Assembly (NCBI GenBank): GCA_029880325.1
Contig: JAOUOP010000010.1
Location: forward strand, 104,951-168,950
Source: Myxococcales bacterium
GTDB taxonomy: Bacteria > Myxococcota_A > Polyangia > Polyangiales > JAFGIB01
DNA length: 64,000 nucleotides
Direction: 5' to 3'
Part shown: piece after piece, positions 53,097 through 63,901 of the stretch
Layout of the letters: the number at the start of each line of letters is the position of its first letter
How positions within the stretch are numbered: the stretch's first letter is position 1
Notes under the pieces: model-generated
Told to the model about the DNA's origin: nothing
The model's database searches: none
Seen by the model: the letters and a program-made list of their open reading frames with translations, nothing else
Program-made: the position numbers and the translations under genes

Positions 53097-54707
<1,611 letters not shown>

Positions 54708-54864
54708 CTTCAGAAGGTCGCAGCTCGGTGCCGCTCGTATCTGGCGGTTCAGGCGCCACCTTCGGTGCCGACCCCGCGACCGCCCGGCGGCCGAGGACGC
54801 CCAGCTCACGGGTTTTCACCGCACTTGCTCGGATTCGCGGCTTCTCAGGGATCGCCCTTTTGTG

Positions 54865-54876
54865 TAGCGTGCCGCC
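54865..54876 (+). promoter_or_regulatory. Candidate leaderless -10 box of the 54877 membrane protein
   Basis: TAGCGT (54865-54870) and six bases GCCGCC precede GTG 54877. It would drive the two-gene unit 54877-57134. Confidence 0.55.
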
Positions 54877-55272
54877 GTGGCCACTTCGCTTCCATTGCGC
54901 TGGCTCGCCGCCAGCCAACTTCTGCTCTCGGCGCTGCTGCTGCTAGGCATCTGGGCCGCGCTGCCGGCGCGCTGGTGGCCCATCGATGTCTTCGGTACGG
55001 CGTTGGCTCTGATGCAGTCGTTGGCGGCATTGGGACTTCTACTGTCGAAGCCCTGGGGCCGACGGCTGGCGCGCGTCATGGCCTGGGCTGCACTTGCGGC
55101 CGGCGCCACGCTGGTGACCGCCCTGATGATGACGCTCTTTCATCTCGCCGGGCTCTACGGGCCGGTGGGTGCCGGCGGTGCTCTGCTGATGGGCACGATG
55201 GCGGCCCTGGTCGCGCCCTACCTGGTGGGGCTGCCGGTGTTGCAGCTGCGCTGGCTCGGTGCGGCGGAGTGA
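54877..55272 (+). CDS. Four-helix membrane protein, function unknown
   Basis: 131 residues from GTG 54877 with four hydrophobic segments (about 8-28, 40-56, 66-88, 96-122), few charges and no cysteine. KPWGRRLARVMAW is the main cytosolic loop. No family recognised. Its TGA overlaps the GTG of the next gene as GTGA (55269-55272), so the two proteins are made together and probably work together. Confidence 0.7.
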   Translation: MATSLPLRWLAASQLLLSALLLLGIWAALPARWWPIDVFGTALALMQSLAALGLLLSKPWGRRLARVMAWAALAAGATLVTALMMTLFHLAGLYGPVGAGGALLMGTMAALVAPYLVGLPVLQLRWLGAAE

Positions 55273-57134
55273 GTGGCGGCGTGGGCGCCACGGCCGCCAA
55301 CCCGAGGCCGACGACCGAGGGCGACACCCTGGCGCTCAGGCGGTTTGTGTGGGGCTGGCTATTGCTGACGGCGCTTTGCTGCCTCTTTGTGCACCAGCGC
55401 GCCCGCATCGATCGCGCGCCGCCGCCGCCCGAAGGCGCCGCCCCCTGGGCCATGGCCGCGTTGGAGGCCGCGCGCATCGGAGCCACGCTGCCCGAGCCGC
55501 CGGCCGAGGTCGCCAGCTACCGCGGCCGGGGCCCCGTGATCGCCCTGGCCTGGTGGAAGGGCCGCGTGCAGGCCCGCCATGTGGGTGGCGCCGACTTTGC
55601 GGGCAGCGTGCGCGCGGCGGCCAAGCGCTTCGCCAGCGACGAAAACCTCGGGCGTCTGCAGGCGCTTTCGACCAGCTCGGCCGACGGCTTGCGCTACAGC
55701 ATCACCGTGGCCCGTGGACAGGGGCCGCTCTTGGGTTCGATTCCGCTCTTGTCGAGCCTGTCGCTGGTGCCTCTGGTGGAGGGCGTGAGCGCCGAGCTCG
55801 ACGGCCGCCGCGCCCATTTGACGCCCGATGAGATCCTGGCAGCCGGTCTCTACGACGCCGCCGTGCGCACTCCGATCCCCGACCTGAGCTTCGGCGCCGA
55901 TCAGAAGGCCCTGGCCGCAATCCTGGCTCGCGAGCTGGCGGTCGATACCGACCTCTTGCTCGAGCGCGGCAGTCTACGCCGCTTCGCCGCCACCACGTTG
56001 CTGCGCGAGCCCTACCCGCGCGAGCAGAAGCTCGACCGCGCCGCCCTCGAGCGCGCCGCCCGCGAAGGCGCCGAGTTTCTACTGCGCCACCAGGAGTCAA
56101 ACGGCCGTTACACCTATGTCTACGGCGGTCAGCAGGGCAGCGCGCTGCCCCGTGGCTACAACATGCCGCGCCACGCCGGTACCACCTACTTTCTGGCCCA
56201 GGCTCACCGCCTGTTGGATATGCCCGAGGCGCGCGAGGGTGCCCGGCGCGCCCTGCGCTGGGTGCGCGACGAGGCCGGCGCCCGCTGCGGTGGCCCCGAG
56301 CTGTGGTGCGTGCGGCAGCGGGCCATCGCCGACATCGGCGCCGCTGCGCTGACGGCGCTTGCGGCCAGCGAAGTGCTGACGACCGGCGCCGACGCCGCCA
56401 TCGCCGAGCAACTCCAGGGTCTCAACGCGTTCATTCGTTCCATGCAGCGCGAGGACGGCGAGTTGATGCATGTCTATGACCTGCGCGCGCGAAAGCCCAT
56501 CGACGTCCAGAAGATGTACTACAGCGGCGAGGCCGCCTACGCCTTACTCCTGAGTCAACGGGTCGCCCCCGACGCGCGCGACCTGGAGACCGCCAAACGC
56601 CTGATGGGCCATCTCACGGGCGGCGCCTGGGGCTTCTTCGGCAGCCGCTACTTCTACGGTGAAGAGCACTGGACCTGCCAGGCGGCGGCCTCGGCCGCCC
56701 CCCACATGGACGTGGACGAAGCGCTCGCCTTCTGCATGCGCTGGCTCGACTTCCAGCGCGTGCTGCAATACCGGCCGGGCCAGACCCCGTGGCCGGTGGC
56801 CGGTGCCATCGGCGTCGGACCGGTGATCCTGCCACGCATCACCGCTGTCGCGTCGCGGGTCGAAGCCGGCGCCCAGATCTACCGGGTCGCCCGCGATCGC
56901 GGCCTGCCGGTGGGCGAGCTGCGGCGTCAGCTCGAGGCCACGCTTTCGCTGCTGCTGCGCATGCGCTGGTCGCCGGGGCCGGTGCACGTGCTGGCCGATC
57001 CCGCCGCGGCCCTGGGCGGCTTCCCCGCCACCCAGGCGAGCCTCGAGGTGCGCAACGACTTCGTGCAGCACGCCGGCAGCGCCATGCTGCTGTGGGCAGA
57101 GATCCTGCGCGAGGAAGAACAGCAGGGCCGCTGA
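55269..57134 (+). CDS. Membrane-anchored alpha/alpha-toroid protein of unknown function
   Basis: 621 residues from GTG 55269. One N-terminal membrane helix (FVWGWLLLTALCCLFVHQR). Residues about 65-225 form a mixed alpha/beta domain with an AMMECR1-like feel (VIALAWWKGRVQARHVGG, LTPDEILAAGLYD). Residues about 245-610 are repeated helix pairs typical of terpenoid-cyclase/glycoside-hydrolase alpha/alpha toroids (EGAEFLLRHQESNGRYTYVY, HAGTTYFLAQAHRLLD, WTCQAAASAAPHMDVDEALA). Cys and His residues such as EHWTCQAA and CGGPELWC could hold a metal. Coupled by GTGA to the small membrane protein. I cannot assign a reaction. Confidence 0.7.
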   Translation: MSGGVGATAANPRPTTEGDTLALRRFVWGWLLLTALCCLFVHQRARIDRAPPPPEGAAPWAMAALEAARIGATLPEPPAEVASYRGRGPVIALAWWKGRVQARHVGGADFAGSVRAAAKRFASDENLGRLQALSTSSADGLRYSITVARGQGPLLGSIPLLSSLSLVPLVEGVSAELDGRRAHLTPDEILAAGLYDAAVRTPIPDLSFGADQKALAAILARELAVDTDLLLERGSLRRFAATTLLREPYPREQKLDRAALERAAREGAEFLLRHQESNGRYTYVYGGQQGSALPRGYNMPRHAGTTYFLAQAHRLLDMPEAREGARRALRWVRDEAGARCGGPELWCVRQRAIADIGAAALTALAASEVLTTGADAAIAEQLQGLNAFIRSMQREDGELMHVYDLRARKPIDVQKMYYSGEAAYALLLSQRVAPDARDLETAKRLMGHLTGGAWGFFGSRYFYGEEHWTCQAAASAAPHMDVDEALAFCMRWLDFQRVLQYRPGQTPWPVAGAIGVGPVILPRITAVASRVEAGAQIYRVARDRGLPVGELRRQLEATLSLLLRMRWSPGPVHVLADPAAALGGFPATQASLEVRNDFVQHAGSAMLLWAEILREEEQQGR

Positions 57135-57144
57135 AGGCAGTGCC

Positions 57145-57828
57145 TCAGTTCGCCTCGAGCCACTGCCACAGCGGCGCAAGCCAGGCGTCGACGGGGCGGT
57201 AGAAGGCGCCGTGCTCGCCGCCGATATCGAGCATCGACTCGCGGCCGGCGTAGGCCGCCAGTGAGTCGGGCAGGGCAGGGCAGTCGCGGGTCAGGGCATC
57301 GCTCTTTTCCTTGAGCAGAAGCACCCGCCCGTGGGGGCCGACCCGACTGTGCAACGCGCGCGGCAGGCAGCTCCCCATCAGCACGTAGCGCGGCGGCGGC
57401 GCGCCGGTCGCATCGACCTGGGCCAGAACCTGGCTGGCGATCGCCCCGCCCTTGGAGAAGCCCACAACGGCGATGTGCTCGGCGGCCACCCCGGCCTGCC
57501 TGAGCGCGCGGATCTGCGTGGCGATCTTCTTTGCATGGGCGGCCACGCCGGTGTTCTTGGGCCGCTGCTCACTGATCACCACATGGCCGCGGCTGCCGAG
57601 GGTGCGCAAGATGGCATCGTATTCGTAGAAGCCCCAGCGCGGGTGCTTGGGGCGGCGGCCGGCCTCTTCGATGATGCGACCATGTAGGTAAAAGAGGTAG
57701 CGGCCCTTGGGATCGGGCCGCTCGGGTGGCGCCTTCAGCAGCTGCAGCTGCGCGTCGGCCGCGTCCGTGCCCGTCGGCGACAGGAGCGCCGCACCCACGA
57801 TGAAGCTTGAGGCAAACCAGCCGCGCAT
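57145..57828 (-). CDS. Secreted alpha/beta hydrolase-like protein
   Basis: 227 residues. Signal peptide [33 protein letters not shown] is the oxyanion strand; [17 protein letters not shown] holds the nucleophile Ser (GFSKGG); the Asp lies in [13 protein letters not shown] and the His in [10 protein letters not shown] compact hydrolase without a lid, related to dienelactone-hydrolase-type esterases. It is divergent from metK and convergent with the toroid gene, 10 bases away. TATCCT six bases before the ATG confirms the start. Confidence 0.8.
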   Translation of the reverse strand: MRGWFASSFIVGAALLSPTGTDAADAQLQLLKAPPERPDPKGRYLFYLHGRIIEEAGRRPKHPRWGFYEYDAILRTLGSRGHVVISEQRPKNTGVAAHAKKIATQIRALRQAGVAAEHIAVVGFSKGGAIASQVLAQVDATGAPPPRYVLMGSCLPRALHSRVGPHGRVLLLKEKSDALTRDCPALPDSLAAYAGRESMLDIGGEHGAFYRPVDAWLAPLWQWLEAN

Positions 57829-57840
57829 GGCTTCAGGATA
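57829..57840 (-). promoter_or_regulatory. Candidate leaderless -10 box of the 57828 hydrolase
   Basis: Minus strand TATCCT (57840-57835) plus six bases GAAGCC precede ATG 57828. Confidence 0.6.
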
Positions 57841-57884
57841 GCGGAAAAGCTATCCATTTGCCGCGTCGCGCAAGCGCCGGCGCG

Positions 57885-57914
57885 TTGACAGCCGATGGGC
57901 GGGCCGTCTACAAG
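57885..57914 (+). promoter_or_regulatory. Possible sigma-70-type promoter of metK
   Basis: A perfect TTGACA (57885-57890) and, after 18 bases, TACAAG (57909-57914, four of six). It would give a leader of about 35 bases with GAGGAA before the ATG at 57957. Confidence 0.4.
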
Positions 57915-57956
57915 CGGTACACCGATCTCCCAGGATTTTCAGCGCGAGGAACCCCC

Positions 57957-59228
57957 ATGAGCGGCTACCTATTCACTTCCGAGTCCGTTTCCGAAGGCCA
58001 TCCCGACAAGGTCTGCGATGCCGTCTCCGACTCCGTCCTCGACGCGGCGCTGGCGCAGGATCCGAGCGCCCGCGTGGCCTGCGAGACCATGGTCAAGACC
58101 GGCTACGCCATCGTCGCCGGCGAGATGACCACCACCGCCACGCTGGATCTGGCGACCATCGTCCGCGATGCGATTCGTGAGATCGGTTACACCGACTCGG
58201 CCATGGGCTTCGACGCCGACACCTGCGCGGTGCTGACGGCCCTCGAGCGCCAGTCGCCCGACATCTCCCAGGGCGTCACCGCCGGTACCGGTCTTTACAA
58301 GGATCAGGGCGCGGGCGACCAGGGCCTGATGTTCGGCTACGCAGTCGACGAGACCAAGGAGCTGATGCCGCTGCCGATCATGCTTTCGCACAAGCTGGTG
58401 CGCCGTCAGTCGCAGCTACGTCGCAAGGGCAAGCTGCCGTGGCTGCGTCCCGACGCCAAGAGCCAGGTCACCGTCGAGTACGGAGATGACGGCCGCCCCC
58501 AGCGCATCGACGCCGTGGTGCTCTCCACCCAGCACGGCCCTGACGTCAAGCACAAGCAGATCAAGGAGGCGGTGGTCGAAGAGATCATCCGCCCTGTGAT
58601 CCCCACCCGCTTGATCGACAACAAGACCAAGTTCTGGGTCAACCCCACCGGGCGTTTCGTGGTCGGTGGTCCCTACGGTGACTGCGGTCTGACCGGTCGT
58701 AAGATCATCGTCGACACCTACGGCGGCATGGGTCGCCACGGCGGCGGCGCCTTCAGCGGCAAGGACCCCTCCAAGGTCGACCGCAGCGCCTGCTACTTCG
58801 CGCGCTACGTGGCCAAGAACATCGTCGCCGCGCAGCTGGCGCGCCGCTGCGAGGTCCAGGTGGCCTACGCCATCGGTGTGGCCAAGCCCATGGGCGTCTA
58901 CGTGACCACCTTTGGTACCGGCGTCATCGACGACGACAAGATCGCCCGCGGCGTTTCCAAGCTCTTCGACTTCCGCCCCGCGGCTCTGATCGAAGAACTC
59001 GACCTCTTGCGCCCCATCTACCGCTCGACCGCGGCCTACGGCCACTTCGGTCGCAGCGAGAAGACCTTCACCTGGGAGCGCACGGACAAGGCCGAAGCGC
59101 TGGCCGACATGCTGCTGCCCAAGTCCGCGCGCGCCGCTTCGTCGAGTAATGGCGCCCCGGCCAAGGCGAGCAAGGGCCGCGGTGCCAAGTCCGCGCGCAA
59201 GTCGAGCGCCAAGTCGGCGCGCGCCTGA
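57957..59228 (+). CDS. metK: S-adenosylmethionine synthetase with basic C-terminal tail
   Basis: 423 residues. Makes SAM from methionine and [22 protein letters not shown], the [12 protein letters not shown] hexapeptide region and [19 protein letters not shown] (P-loop-like phosphate site) are all intact. The enzyme proper ends near residue 388; the last 35 residues are a Ser/Ala/Lys/Arg tail ([19 protein letters not shown]) not usual for MetK. ATG 57957 with GAGGAA upstream is chosen over the longer frame. Together with ahcY and the SahR-like regulator it covers two steps of the SAM cycle. Confidence 0.96.
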   Translation: MSGYLFTSESVSEGHPDKVCDAVSDSVLDAALAQDPSARVACETMVKTGYAIVAGEMTTTATLDLATIVRDAIREIGYTDSAMGFDADTCAVLTALERQSPDISQGVTAGTGLYKDQGAGDQGLMFGYAVDETKELMPLPIMLSHKLVRRQSQLRRKGKLPWLRPDAKSQVTVEYGDDGRPQRIDAVVLSTQHGPDVKHKQIKEAVVEEIIRPVIPTRLIDNKTKFWVNPTGRFVVGGPYGDCGLTGRKIIVDTYGGMGRHGGGAFSGKDPSKVDRSACYFARYVAKNIVAAQLARRCEVQVAYAIGVAKPMGVYVTTFGTGVIDDDKIARGVSKLFDFRPAALIEELDLLRPIYRSTAAYGHFGRSEKTFTWERTDKAEALADMLLPKSARAASSSNGAPAKASKGRGAKSARKSSAKSARA

Positions 59229-59258
59229 GGTTGCGCGGCTCTGTGCTGCTGCGGTGGT

Positions 59259-59828
59259 TCAGTCCACCGCAGCGCTGTACAGCGCCGTGAGGGTCGTGGC
59301 CGGCAGGTATTGGCGCACCTGCCGGGCGCTCTTCTCGTGAACAAAGCGCAGGGCCTCGGCCATGGCGCAGTCGCCGGCGCTGAGCACGGCAGCTTGGGCC
59401 GCGAAAACGGCGGCGCTCACCGCGGCCTCCGGATCGTCGATGGCGTCGATGGCCGCCACCGCAGCGCTGAAGGCGGCGGCCGCCGCCGGATCCTCGGCCG
59501 TATCCACCGCCACGTGCAGCAGCTGTCGATAGATGCGGCAGGCGTCCAGGGAGTTCGCGCCCTCGCAATATTTCTGGGTTCCATCCAGGGCGCCTGCGGC
59601 CCGCGGGTCGTCGTCGGGCACATAGGCCAGGGCCAGCCGCGCGCACCCGATGGCCGCCTGCACCAGCCGCGGCCCCCGTGCCCCGAGCCGGGCTGCGATC
59701 GCCAACATCCAGTCGCCTCGCGGACATCGCTCCCACAGCGCCTGCATGTCCGCAGCGTAGGGCTCGGCCCACTGCACCACGTCATGTTGGGCGCCGGCCT
59801 CTTCGAGCCACTGGGAGATCGGAGTCAC
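59259..59828 (-). CDS. Ala-rich helical protein, possibly of the Imm5-like group
   Basis: 189 residues from GTG 59828. Almost wholly helical, Ala-rich, with WERCPRGDWMLAIAARLG near the front and a DGTQKYCEGA segment. The motif CPRGDWxLxLAAR recurs in proteins annotated as putative Imm5-like immunity proteins, but no toxin is adjacent and I would not assign an immunity role. The frame extends to 59930, but the TACGAT box six bases before GTG 59828 and the low-complexity upstream sequence favour this start. Divergent from the PilZ gene. Confidence 0.65.
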   Translation of the reverse strand: MTPISQWLEEAGAQHDVVQWAEPYAADMQALWERCPRGDWMLAIAARLGARGPRLVQAAIGCARLALAYVPDDDPRAAGALDGTQKYCEGANSLDACRIYRQLLHVAVDTAEDPAAAAAFSAAVAAIDAIDDPEAAVSAAVFAAQAAVLSAGDCAMAEALRFVHEKSARQVRQYLPATTLTALYSAAVD

Positions 59829-59840
59829 GCCGGGATCGTA
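59829..59840 (-). promoter_or_regulatory. Candidate leaderless -10 box of the 59828 gene
   Basis: Minus strand TACGAT (59840-59835) plus six bases CCCGGC precede GTG 59828. It sets the start downstream of the longer open frame. Confidence 0.55.
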
Positions 59841-59896
59841 GCCGATTGCGGCGGGCTTGACAGTGGCCGGCGTTGTGGTGGCTGCCGCGGCCGAGC

Positions 59897-59908
59897 TACC
59901 CTTGGGGC
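59897..59908 (+). promoter_or_regulatory. Candidate leaderless -10 box of the 59909 PilZ gene
   Basis: TACCCT (59897-59902) plus six bases TGGGGC precede GTG 59909. The two divergent genes here share one 80-bp spacer. Confidence 0.5.
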
Positions 59909-60250
59909 GTGCAGCGAAGGAGCCAGCCACGCTACCGCCTCTGGTTCCCGGTCCGCCTCCAGAGCGGGATGACCGACGGCCTGGCCGTCAACCAGAACAT
60001 CAGCGCCTCGGGTATGTTGCTGGCCCTGAGTGCGAGGCTCAAAGAGGGCGAGGCTGTGACTGTGGACTTCAGCGTGCCGCCCGATGGCCAAGCCCGTAGC
60101 GTGCACGGCATCGTGGTGCGCGTGGAAGAAAACCGCGACGATCCCGACGGCGTCTGGCCCTTTCGCATCGGCGTCGAATTCAGTGAAGTCGACGCCGAGC
60201 TCGTGCCCCTGCTGGAGCGGGCCGCAGCGCATCTGCATGAGATGAAATAA
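59909..60250 (+). CDS. Single-domain PilZ protein
   Basis: 113 residues from GTG 59909. A stand-alone c-di-GMP receptor domain. RRSQPRYRLWFPVRL supplies the arginine motif and NISASGMLLAL the (D/N)xSxxG motif, so nucleotide binding is likely. The barrel closes with WPFRIGVEFSEVDAELVPLL and the usual C-terminal helix. It contains nothing else, so it must signal through a partner. Longer frame from 59873 is rejected on the box evidence and because the PilZ motif starts here. Confidence 0.8.
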   Translation: MQRRSQPRYRLWFPVRLQSGMTDGLAVNQNISASGMLLALSARLKEGEAVTVDFSVPPDGQARSVHGIVVRVEENRDDPDGVWPFRIGVEFSEVDAELVPLLERAAAHLHEMK

Positions 60251-60285
60251 AGCGCGGTCGGACACTGGCCGCACGGCGCAGCACT

Positions 60286-60528
60286 TCACTCGCAGATGAC
60301 GTCGAGGTGTTGTGCGGTCATGGCCCCACAGGCGCAGGCGATGTCGCCCCACGCTCCTGTGCAGCGGCAGGGGTGGTCGGCGTGGCCGGGCTCGCAACGG
60401 CAGTCGTCGACCTCTCCGATCCACAGCTGCGCGGAGTTCGAGCAGGTGTTGACAGTCCAGGTCAGGCCGTCGCATTCCAGACTCGTCCCCTGGCGGTATG
60501 AAATGCGATGCAGCGGGCCTTTGCATTT
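60286..60528 (-). pseudogene. Cysteine-rich secreted protein remnant (no start codon)
   Basis: On the minus strand 80 codons are open from a TGA at 60531-60529 to a TGA at 60288-60286, with no ATG before the last quarter. The reading is clearly protein-like: HRISYRQGTSLECDGLTWTV, NTCSNSAQLWIGEVDDCRCE, then CRCTGAWGDIACACGAM and ending VICE. Eleven cysteines in 80 residues match the window's Cys-rich surface proteins. I take it as the 3' end of a lost lipoprotein gene. Confidence 0.55.
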
Positions 60529-60671
60529 TCACCGCCGCAGGAAAAGCCAGCCTCGTTTCGCGAACGCTCGCAAGTCGAACGGGGCTGACCCAGTGTTTCC
60601 GGCCTGCGGGCGCCCGCCTGGCGCGAATTGCCACTTTGGCGAGGGCGGGTTCCGGCGGCATGCTCCGCGCC

Positions 60672-61529
60672 ATGAAGCGCGCAACGATTTTGGGAAGCGG
60701 GGGCATCATCGGCGTGGCCTGGATCACGGGCATCGTGGAAGGGCTGCGCGAGGGCGGCCTTGACCCCCTGAAAGCCGACACCGTCGTTGGCACTTCGGCT
60801 GGCTCCATCGTCAGCACGCGCTTGACCACGACCCCGACTTTGACCGCGGCCGACCCGGCGGCCGCGGCTGCTGCCCGTGCGAACCTGAAGGGCAAGCTCA
60901 AGCCCGAAGCGTCCCGGGAGATCTTTTCCAGCTGGGCACGGCTGCAGGGCCCCGACCCCAAAGTCGCCGCCCGCATCGGCGCGCTGGCGCGCACCTCCGA
61001 GGCCGATGGCGCCGCCCTCATCGACATGTACCGCAGCATGTTTGGCGACCCCGAGTGGCCGGAGCTCGACCTCCGCATCGCCGCGGTGGACACCGAAAGC
61101 GGCGAGCGTGAAATCTTCGCGACCGGCGGCCCCGCGCGCGTGGCCGAAGCGGTAGCGGCTTCGACGGCGGTGCCGGGCATGTTTCCGACCGTGCCCATCG
61201 GCGGGCGCCATTACATGGACGGGGGCGTCCACAGCACGACCCACGCGGACATCCTGGTCGGCGGCGGCTACCGGATGGTTTTGATCGCGATGCCGACCAA
61301 CGCGGTCACTGGAGGCGCCCTGGGTGTGCTGGCCCAACGCTGCCTCGAGGCCGAACTGGCAGCGCTGCGCGAGGAGGGCGTCGAGGCGTACGTGCTGATG
61401 CCCGAGGCCGGCGATCGGGAGGCCTACGGCAGCAGTCTGATGGACGCCAGCCACGCGGAGTCGGCCGAGCAAGCGGGTCGACGGCAGGCCAGCCGCGAGT
61501 TATCGCGCATTGCACACCTCTGGGCCTGA
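60672..61529 (+). CDS. Patatin-like phospholipase
   Basis: 285 residues from ATG 60672. Ser/Asp-dyad lipid acyl hydrolase. The oxyanion loop GSGGIIGVAW (usual GGGxxG) comes first, the nucleophile Ser42 lies in GTSAG (40-44), and the catalytic Asp in HYMDGGVHS. No signal peptide; it is cytosolic or delivered otherwise. The size is that of small bacterial patatins. CATGCT lies seven bases before the ATG, one base off the leaderless pattern; the 143 bp before it down to 60529 hold no other feature. Confidence 0.88.
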   Translation: MKRATILGSGGIIGVAWITGIVEGLREGGLDPLKADTVVGTSAGSIVSTRLTTTPTLTAADPAAAAAARANLKGKLKPEASREIFSSWARLQGPDPKVAARIGALARTSEADGAALIDMYRSMFGDPEWPELDLRIAAVDTESGEREIFATGGPARVAEAVAASTAVPGMFPTVPIGGRHYMDGGVHSTTHADILVGGGYRMVLIAMPTNAVTGGALGVLAQRCLEAELAALREEGVEAYVLMPEAGDREAYGSSLMDASHAESAEQAGRRQASRELSRIAHLWA

Positions 61530-61621
61530 ACTCGAAGAGGCGTGAAAGTGTGGGGCTGTTGACGGGCGCGCGTAGACCCAATATGTCCCCCCAATGGCGC
61601 AAGGTGACCGGGAGGGTCTCT

Positions 61622-63901
61622 ATGTGGTGTAACGCTTTTGTCCATGCCCGCGCGGCTGCTCAGCTGTCGCAACTTCGTTTCCTGGCCGTGCTCGCGGTGC
61701 TGTTGCTGGCAGCCTGTGGTGACGACGGAGGGAACTCCGGCTCCTCCTCTGACGAGGACCAGGAGGGCAACGGCGATGCCGCCGTGGACGACACAACGTC
61801 CGACGACGCCATGACGAACGATGCCGGCATGACGGGCACGGGGGACACGACGGCGGGTGACGCCACGACGCCGGATGCCGACACCACGATGGTCGACAGT
61901 TGTGAGGGCGTGGCCAACGCCTGCGATAGCGCTGGCGCCAGCTGTGACGGTGACAACCTGGTCACGTGCGCCGAGGATGCGAACGGCTGCCTGGTGGCGA
62001 CCACGACCGATTGCACTGTGGGTGATACCGATCGCTGCGAGTCGGGCGCCTGCGTCGCCGACGCCGATCCCTGTGCGGGACTGACCCTGTGCACCACGGT
62101 TGGCGCCAGCTGCAGCGGTCATGATCTGGTGACCTGCGCCGAGGACGCAAACGGCTGCCTGGTCGAGACCACCACGGATTGCACCAGCGGCGGCACGAAC
62201 GTGTGCGAGGCCGGCGCCTGTGCGGTAGACCCCTGTGCGGGTCTGAGCAACAGCTGCGACACCGCCGGGGTTGCCTGCGACGGCAACGACCTCGTCACCT
62301 GTGCCGAAAACGGCGACGGCTGCCTGGTGGAGACGGTGACCGACTGCTCCGCGGAGGCCGATAAGAACAGCTGTGGCGACGACGGCGGCGCCGCGTGCAT
62401 CAACGACCCATGCAAGGACGCCGACGGCGTGGACAAGGACGACGTTTGCGTCGAGGACGTGCTCAGCTGCCAGGGCGACATCCTGGTGGACTGCGTGGAC
62501 GACGCCGACGGCTGCCCCATCGCCGTGCGCAAAGACTGCACGACGGAGGTCGACAAGAACTTCTGCAACCCCGAAGGCGGCGCCGGCATGGACACGCCGA
62601 TGTGCGACCTGGATCCCTGCATCGGCGTGACCCAGTGCCTGACGGCAGGGCGGACCTGCGATGGAACCAACGTGGTCGAGTGTGCCTCCGACGATGCCGG
62701 CTGCCTGGTGACGACCATCACCGACTGCACCGAAGGCGGCACCGCGGGCAACACCTGTGGCGCCGATGCTGGCGGCGATGGTGTGGCCGGCTGCACCAGC
62801 TGCACGGACGCTGAGGGTTGCAGCACCGAGGAGACGCGCTGCAACGGCAACGTCTTCGAGACCTGCGCCGACGTGGACTCCGACGGCTGCCTGGACCTCA
62901 CGGTCGAGGACTGCGGCGACAACTTCACCTGCGACATGACCAACGGCTGCGAGTACTCGGGTGGCGACAGCTGCGACGAGGCCCTCGAAAACGTGTTGAG
63001 CGCGCCGATGACCACCGCGCCGGTCGATGTGGGAGTGGCCTCCAGCGAGTACACCGACTATCTGTGTCCCGAGAGCCTGTTCGGCATCGCATTCGCGGCG
63101 GACGGCGGTGACGTGCTCTTCGCCATCGACGTGCCCGCGGGTCAAGTCGCCACCGTGAGCGTCGAAAGCTCCACCGTGACAGGTGAGGGCGCCTTCCTGC
63201 TGCGTCTCGACGCGTGTGCCGACGACGCCGTGCCGGCGGAAGAGACCTGCGCCCAGTTCTCGGACGGCGCGGTCGACTACACCAACACCGGCGACACCAC
63301 CGCACGCTTCTACGTCGTGATCGACACGATCTCGGGCGACACGGGGACGGTTGCGCTGCGTCTGGAAATGCGTGACCTCGATTGCGGAGACGGCAAGCTC
63401 GATGGCGACGAGGAATGCGACGACGGCAACATCTTCGAGGGCGACGGCTGCACGCCGACTTGCACTCTCGAGGAGTCCTACGTGTGTACCGCCAATGATC
63501 CTTCGGTCTGCACCCGCCGGCCCGATGACGGCGTTTGCGGCAACGTGCAGTGCGATCCCGTTGCGGCGGGCGCGCCCTCGGGCACGGCCATCTGCTGCAC
63601 GCCTGACGAACTCTGTGGCGTGGGCCTCGACGGCTTCTGGGGCTCGGCGTGCTTTGAGGCAAACCAGGAGGGCGTGGCGGACGCGAGCTGCGACACCGAG
63701 ACGCCGACCGCCCAGTTTCTCGGTTTCCCGAGCACCCTCCAGGGCTGCTGCCGCCAGGACAATCGCTGCGGCGTGCTCAGCAGCACCGGTGCTGGCTGCA
63801 TCGAGCGTACCGAGGCCTGGCTTGGGCTGGCCGATGGCGACAGCGCCCTGTGGTATGAGGGGCCCTTTGAGGCCCAGGATTGCACCTACGTGGAGCCCTA
63901 G
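61622..63901 (+). CDS. Large cysteine-rich lipoprotein with PPC-like and Myxococcus Cys-rich repeats
   Basis: 759 residues from ATG 61622 (GGGAGG upstream). Lipobox LLLAAC, then an Asp/Gly/Ser linker. Residues about 95-450 contain six variants of a unit with the core LVTCAEDANGCLVxTTTDC, flanked by Cys-rich links (DPCAGL). A beta-sandwich of the bacterial pre-peptidase (PPC) type follows (about 465-575, VLFAIDVPAGQVATVSVES), then a DUF4215/Myxococcus Cys-rich repeat (GDEECDDGNIFEGDGC), and a final Cys-containing domain. Likely exposed on the outer membrane; ligand unknown. Differs in repeat type from the 45495 protein. Confidence 0.88.
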   Translation: MWCNAFVHARAAAQLSQLRFLAVLAVLLLAACGDDGGNSGSSSDEDQEGNGDAAVDDTTSDDAMTNDAGMTGTGDTTAGDATTPDADTTMVDSCEGVANACDSAGASCDGDNLVTCAEDANGCLVATTTDCTVGDTDRCESGACVADADPCAGLTLCTTVGASCSGHDLVTCAEDANGCLVETTTDCTSGGTNVCEAGACAVDPCAGLSNSCDTAGVACDGNDLVTCAENGDGCLVETVTDCSAEADKNSCGDDGGAACINDPCKDADGVDKDDVCVEDVLSCQGDILVDCVDDADGCPIAVRKDCTTEVDKNFCNPEGGAGMDTPMCDLDPCIGVTQCLTAGRTCDGTNVVECASDDAGCLVTTITDCTEGGTAGNTCGADAGGDGVAGCTSCTDAEGCSTEETRCNGNVFETCADVDSDGCLDLTVEDCGDNFTCDMTNGCEYSGGDSCDEALENVLSAPMTTAPVDVGVASSEYTDYLCPESLFGIAFAADGGDVLFAIDVPAGQVATVSVESSTVTGEGAFLLRLDACADDAVPAEETCAQFSDGAVDYTNTGDTTARFYVVIDTISGDTGTVALRLEMRDLDCGDGKLDGDEECDDGNIFEGDGCTPTCTLEESYVCTANDPSVCTRRPDDGVCGNVQCDPVAAGAPSGTAICCTPDELCGVGLDGFWGSACFEANQEGVADASCDTETPTAQFLGFPSTLQGCCRQDNRCGVLSSTGAGCIERTEAWLGLADGDSALWYEGPFEAQDCTYVEP

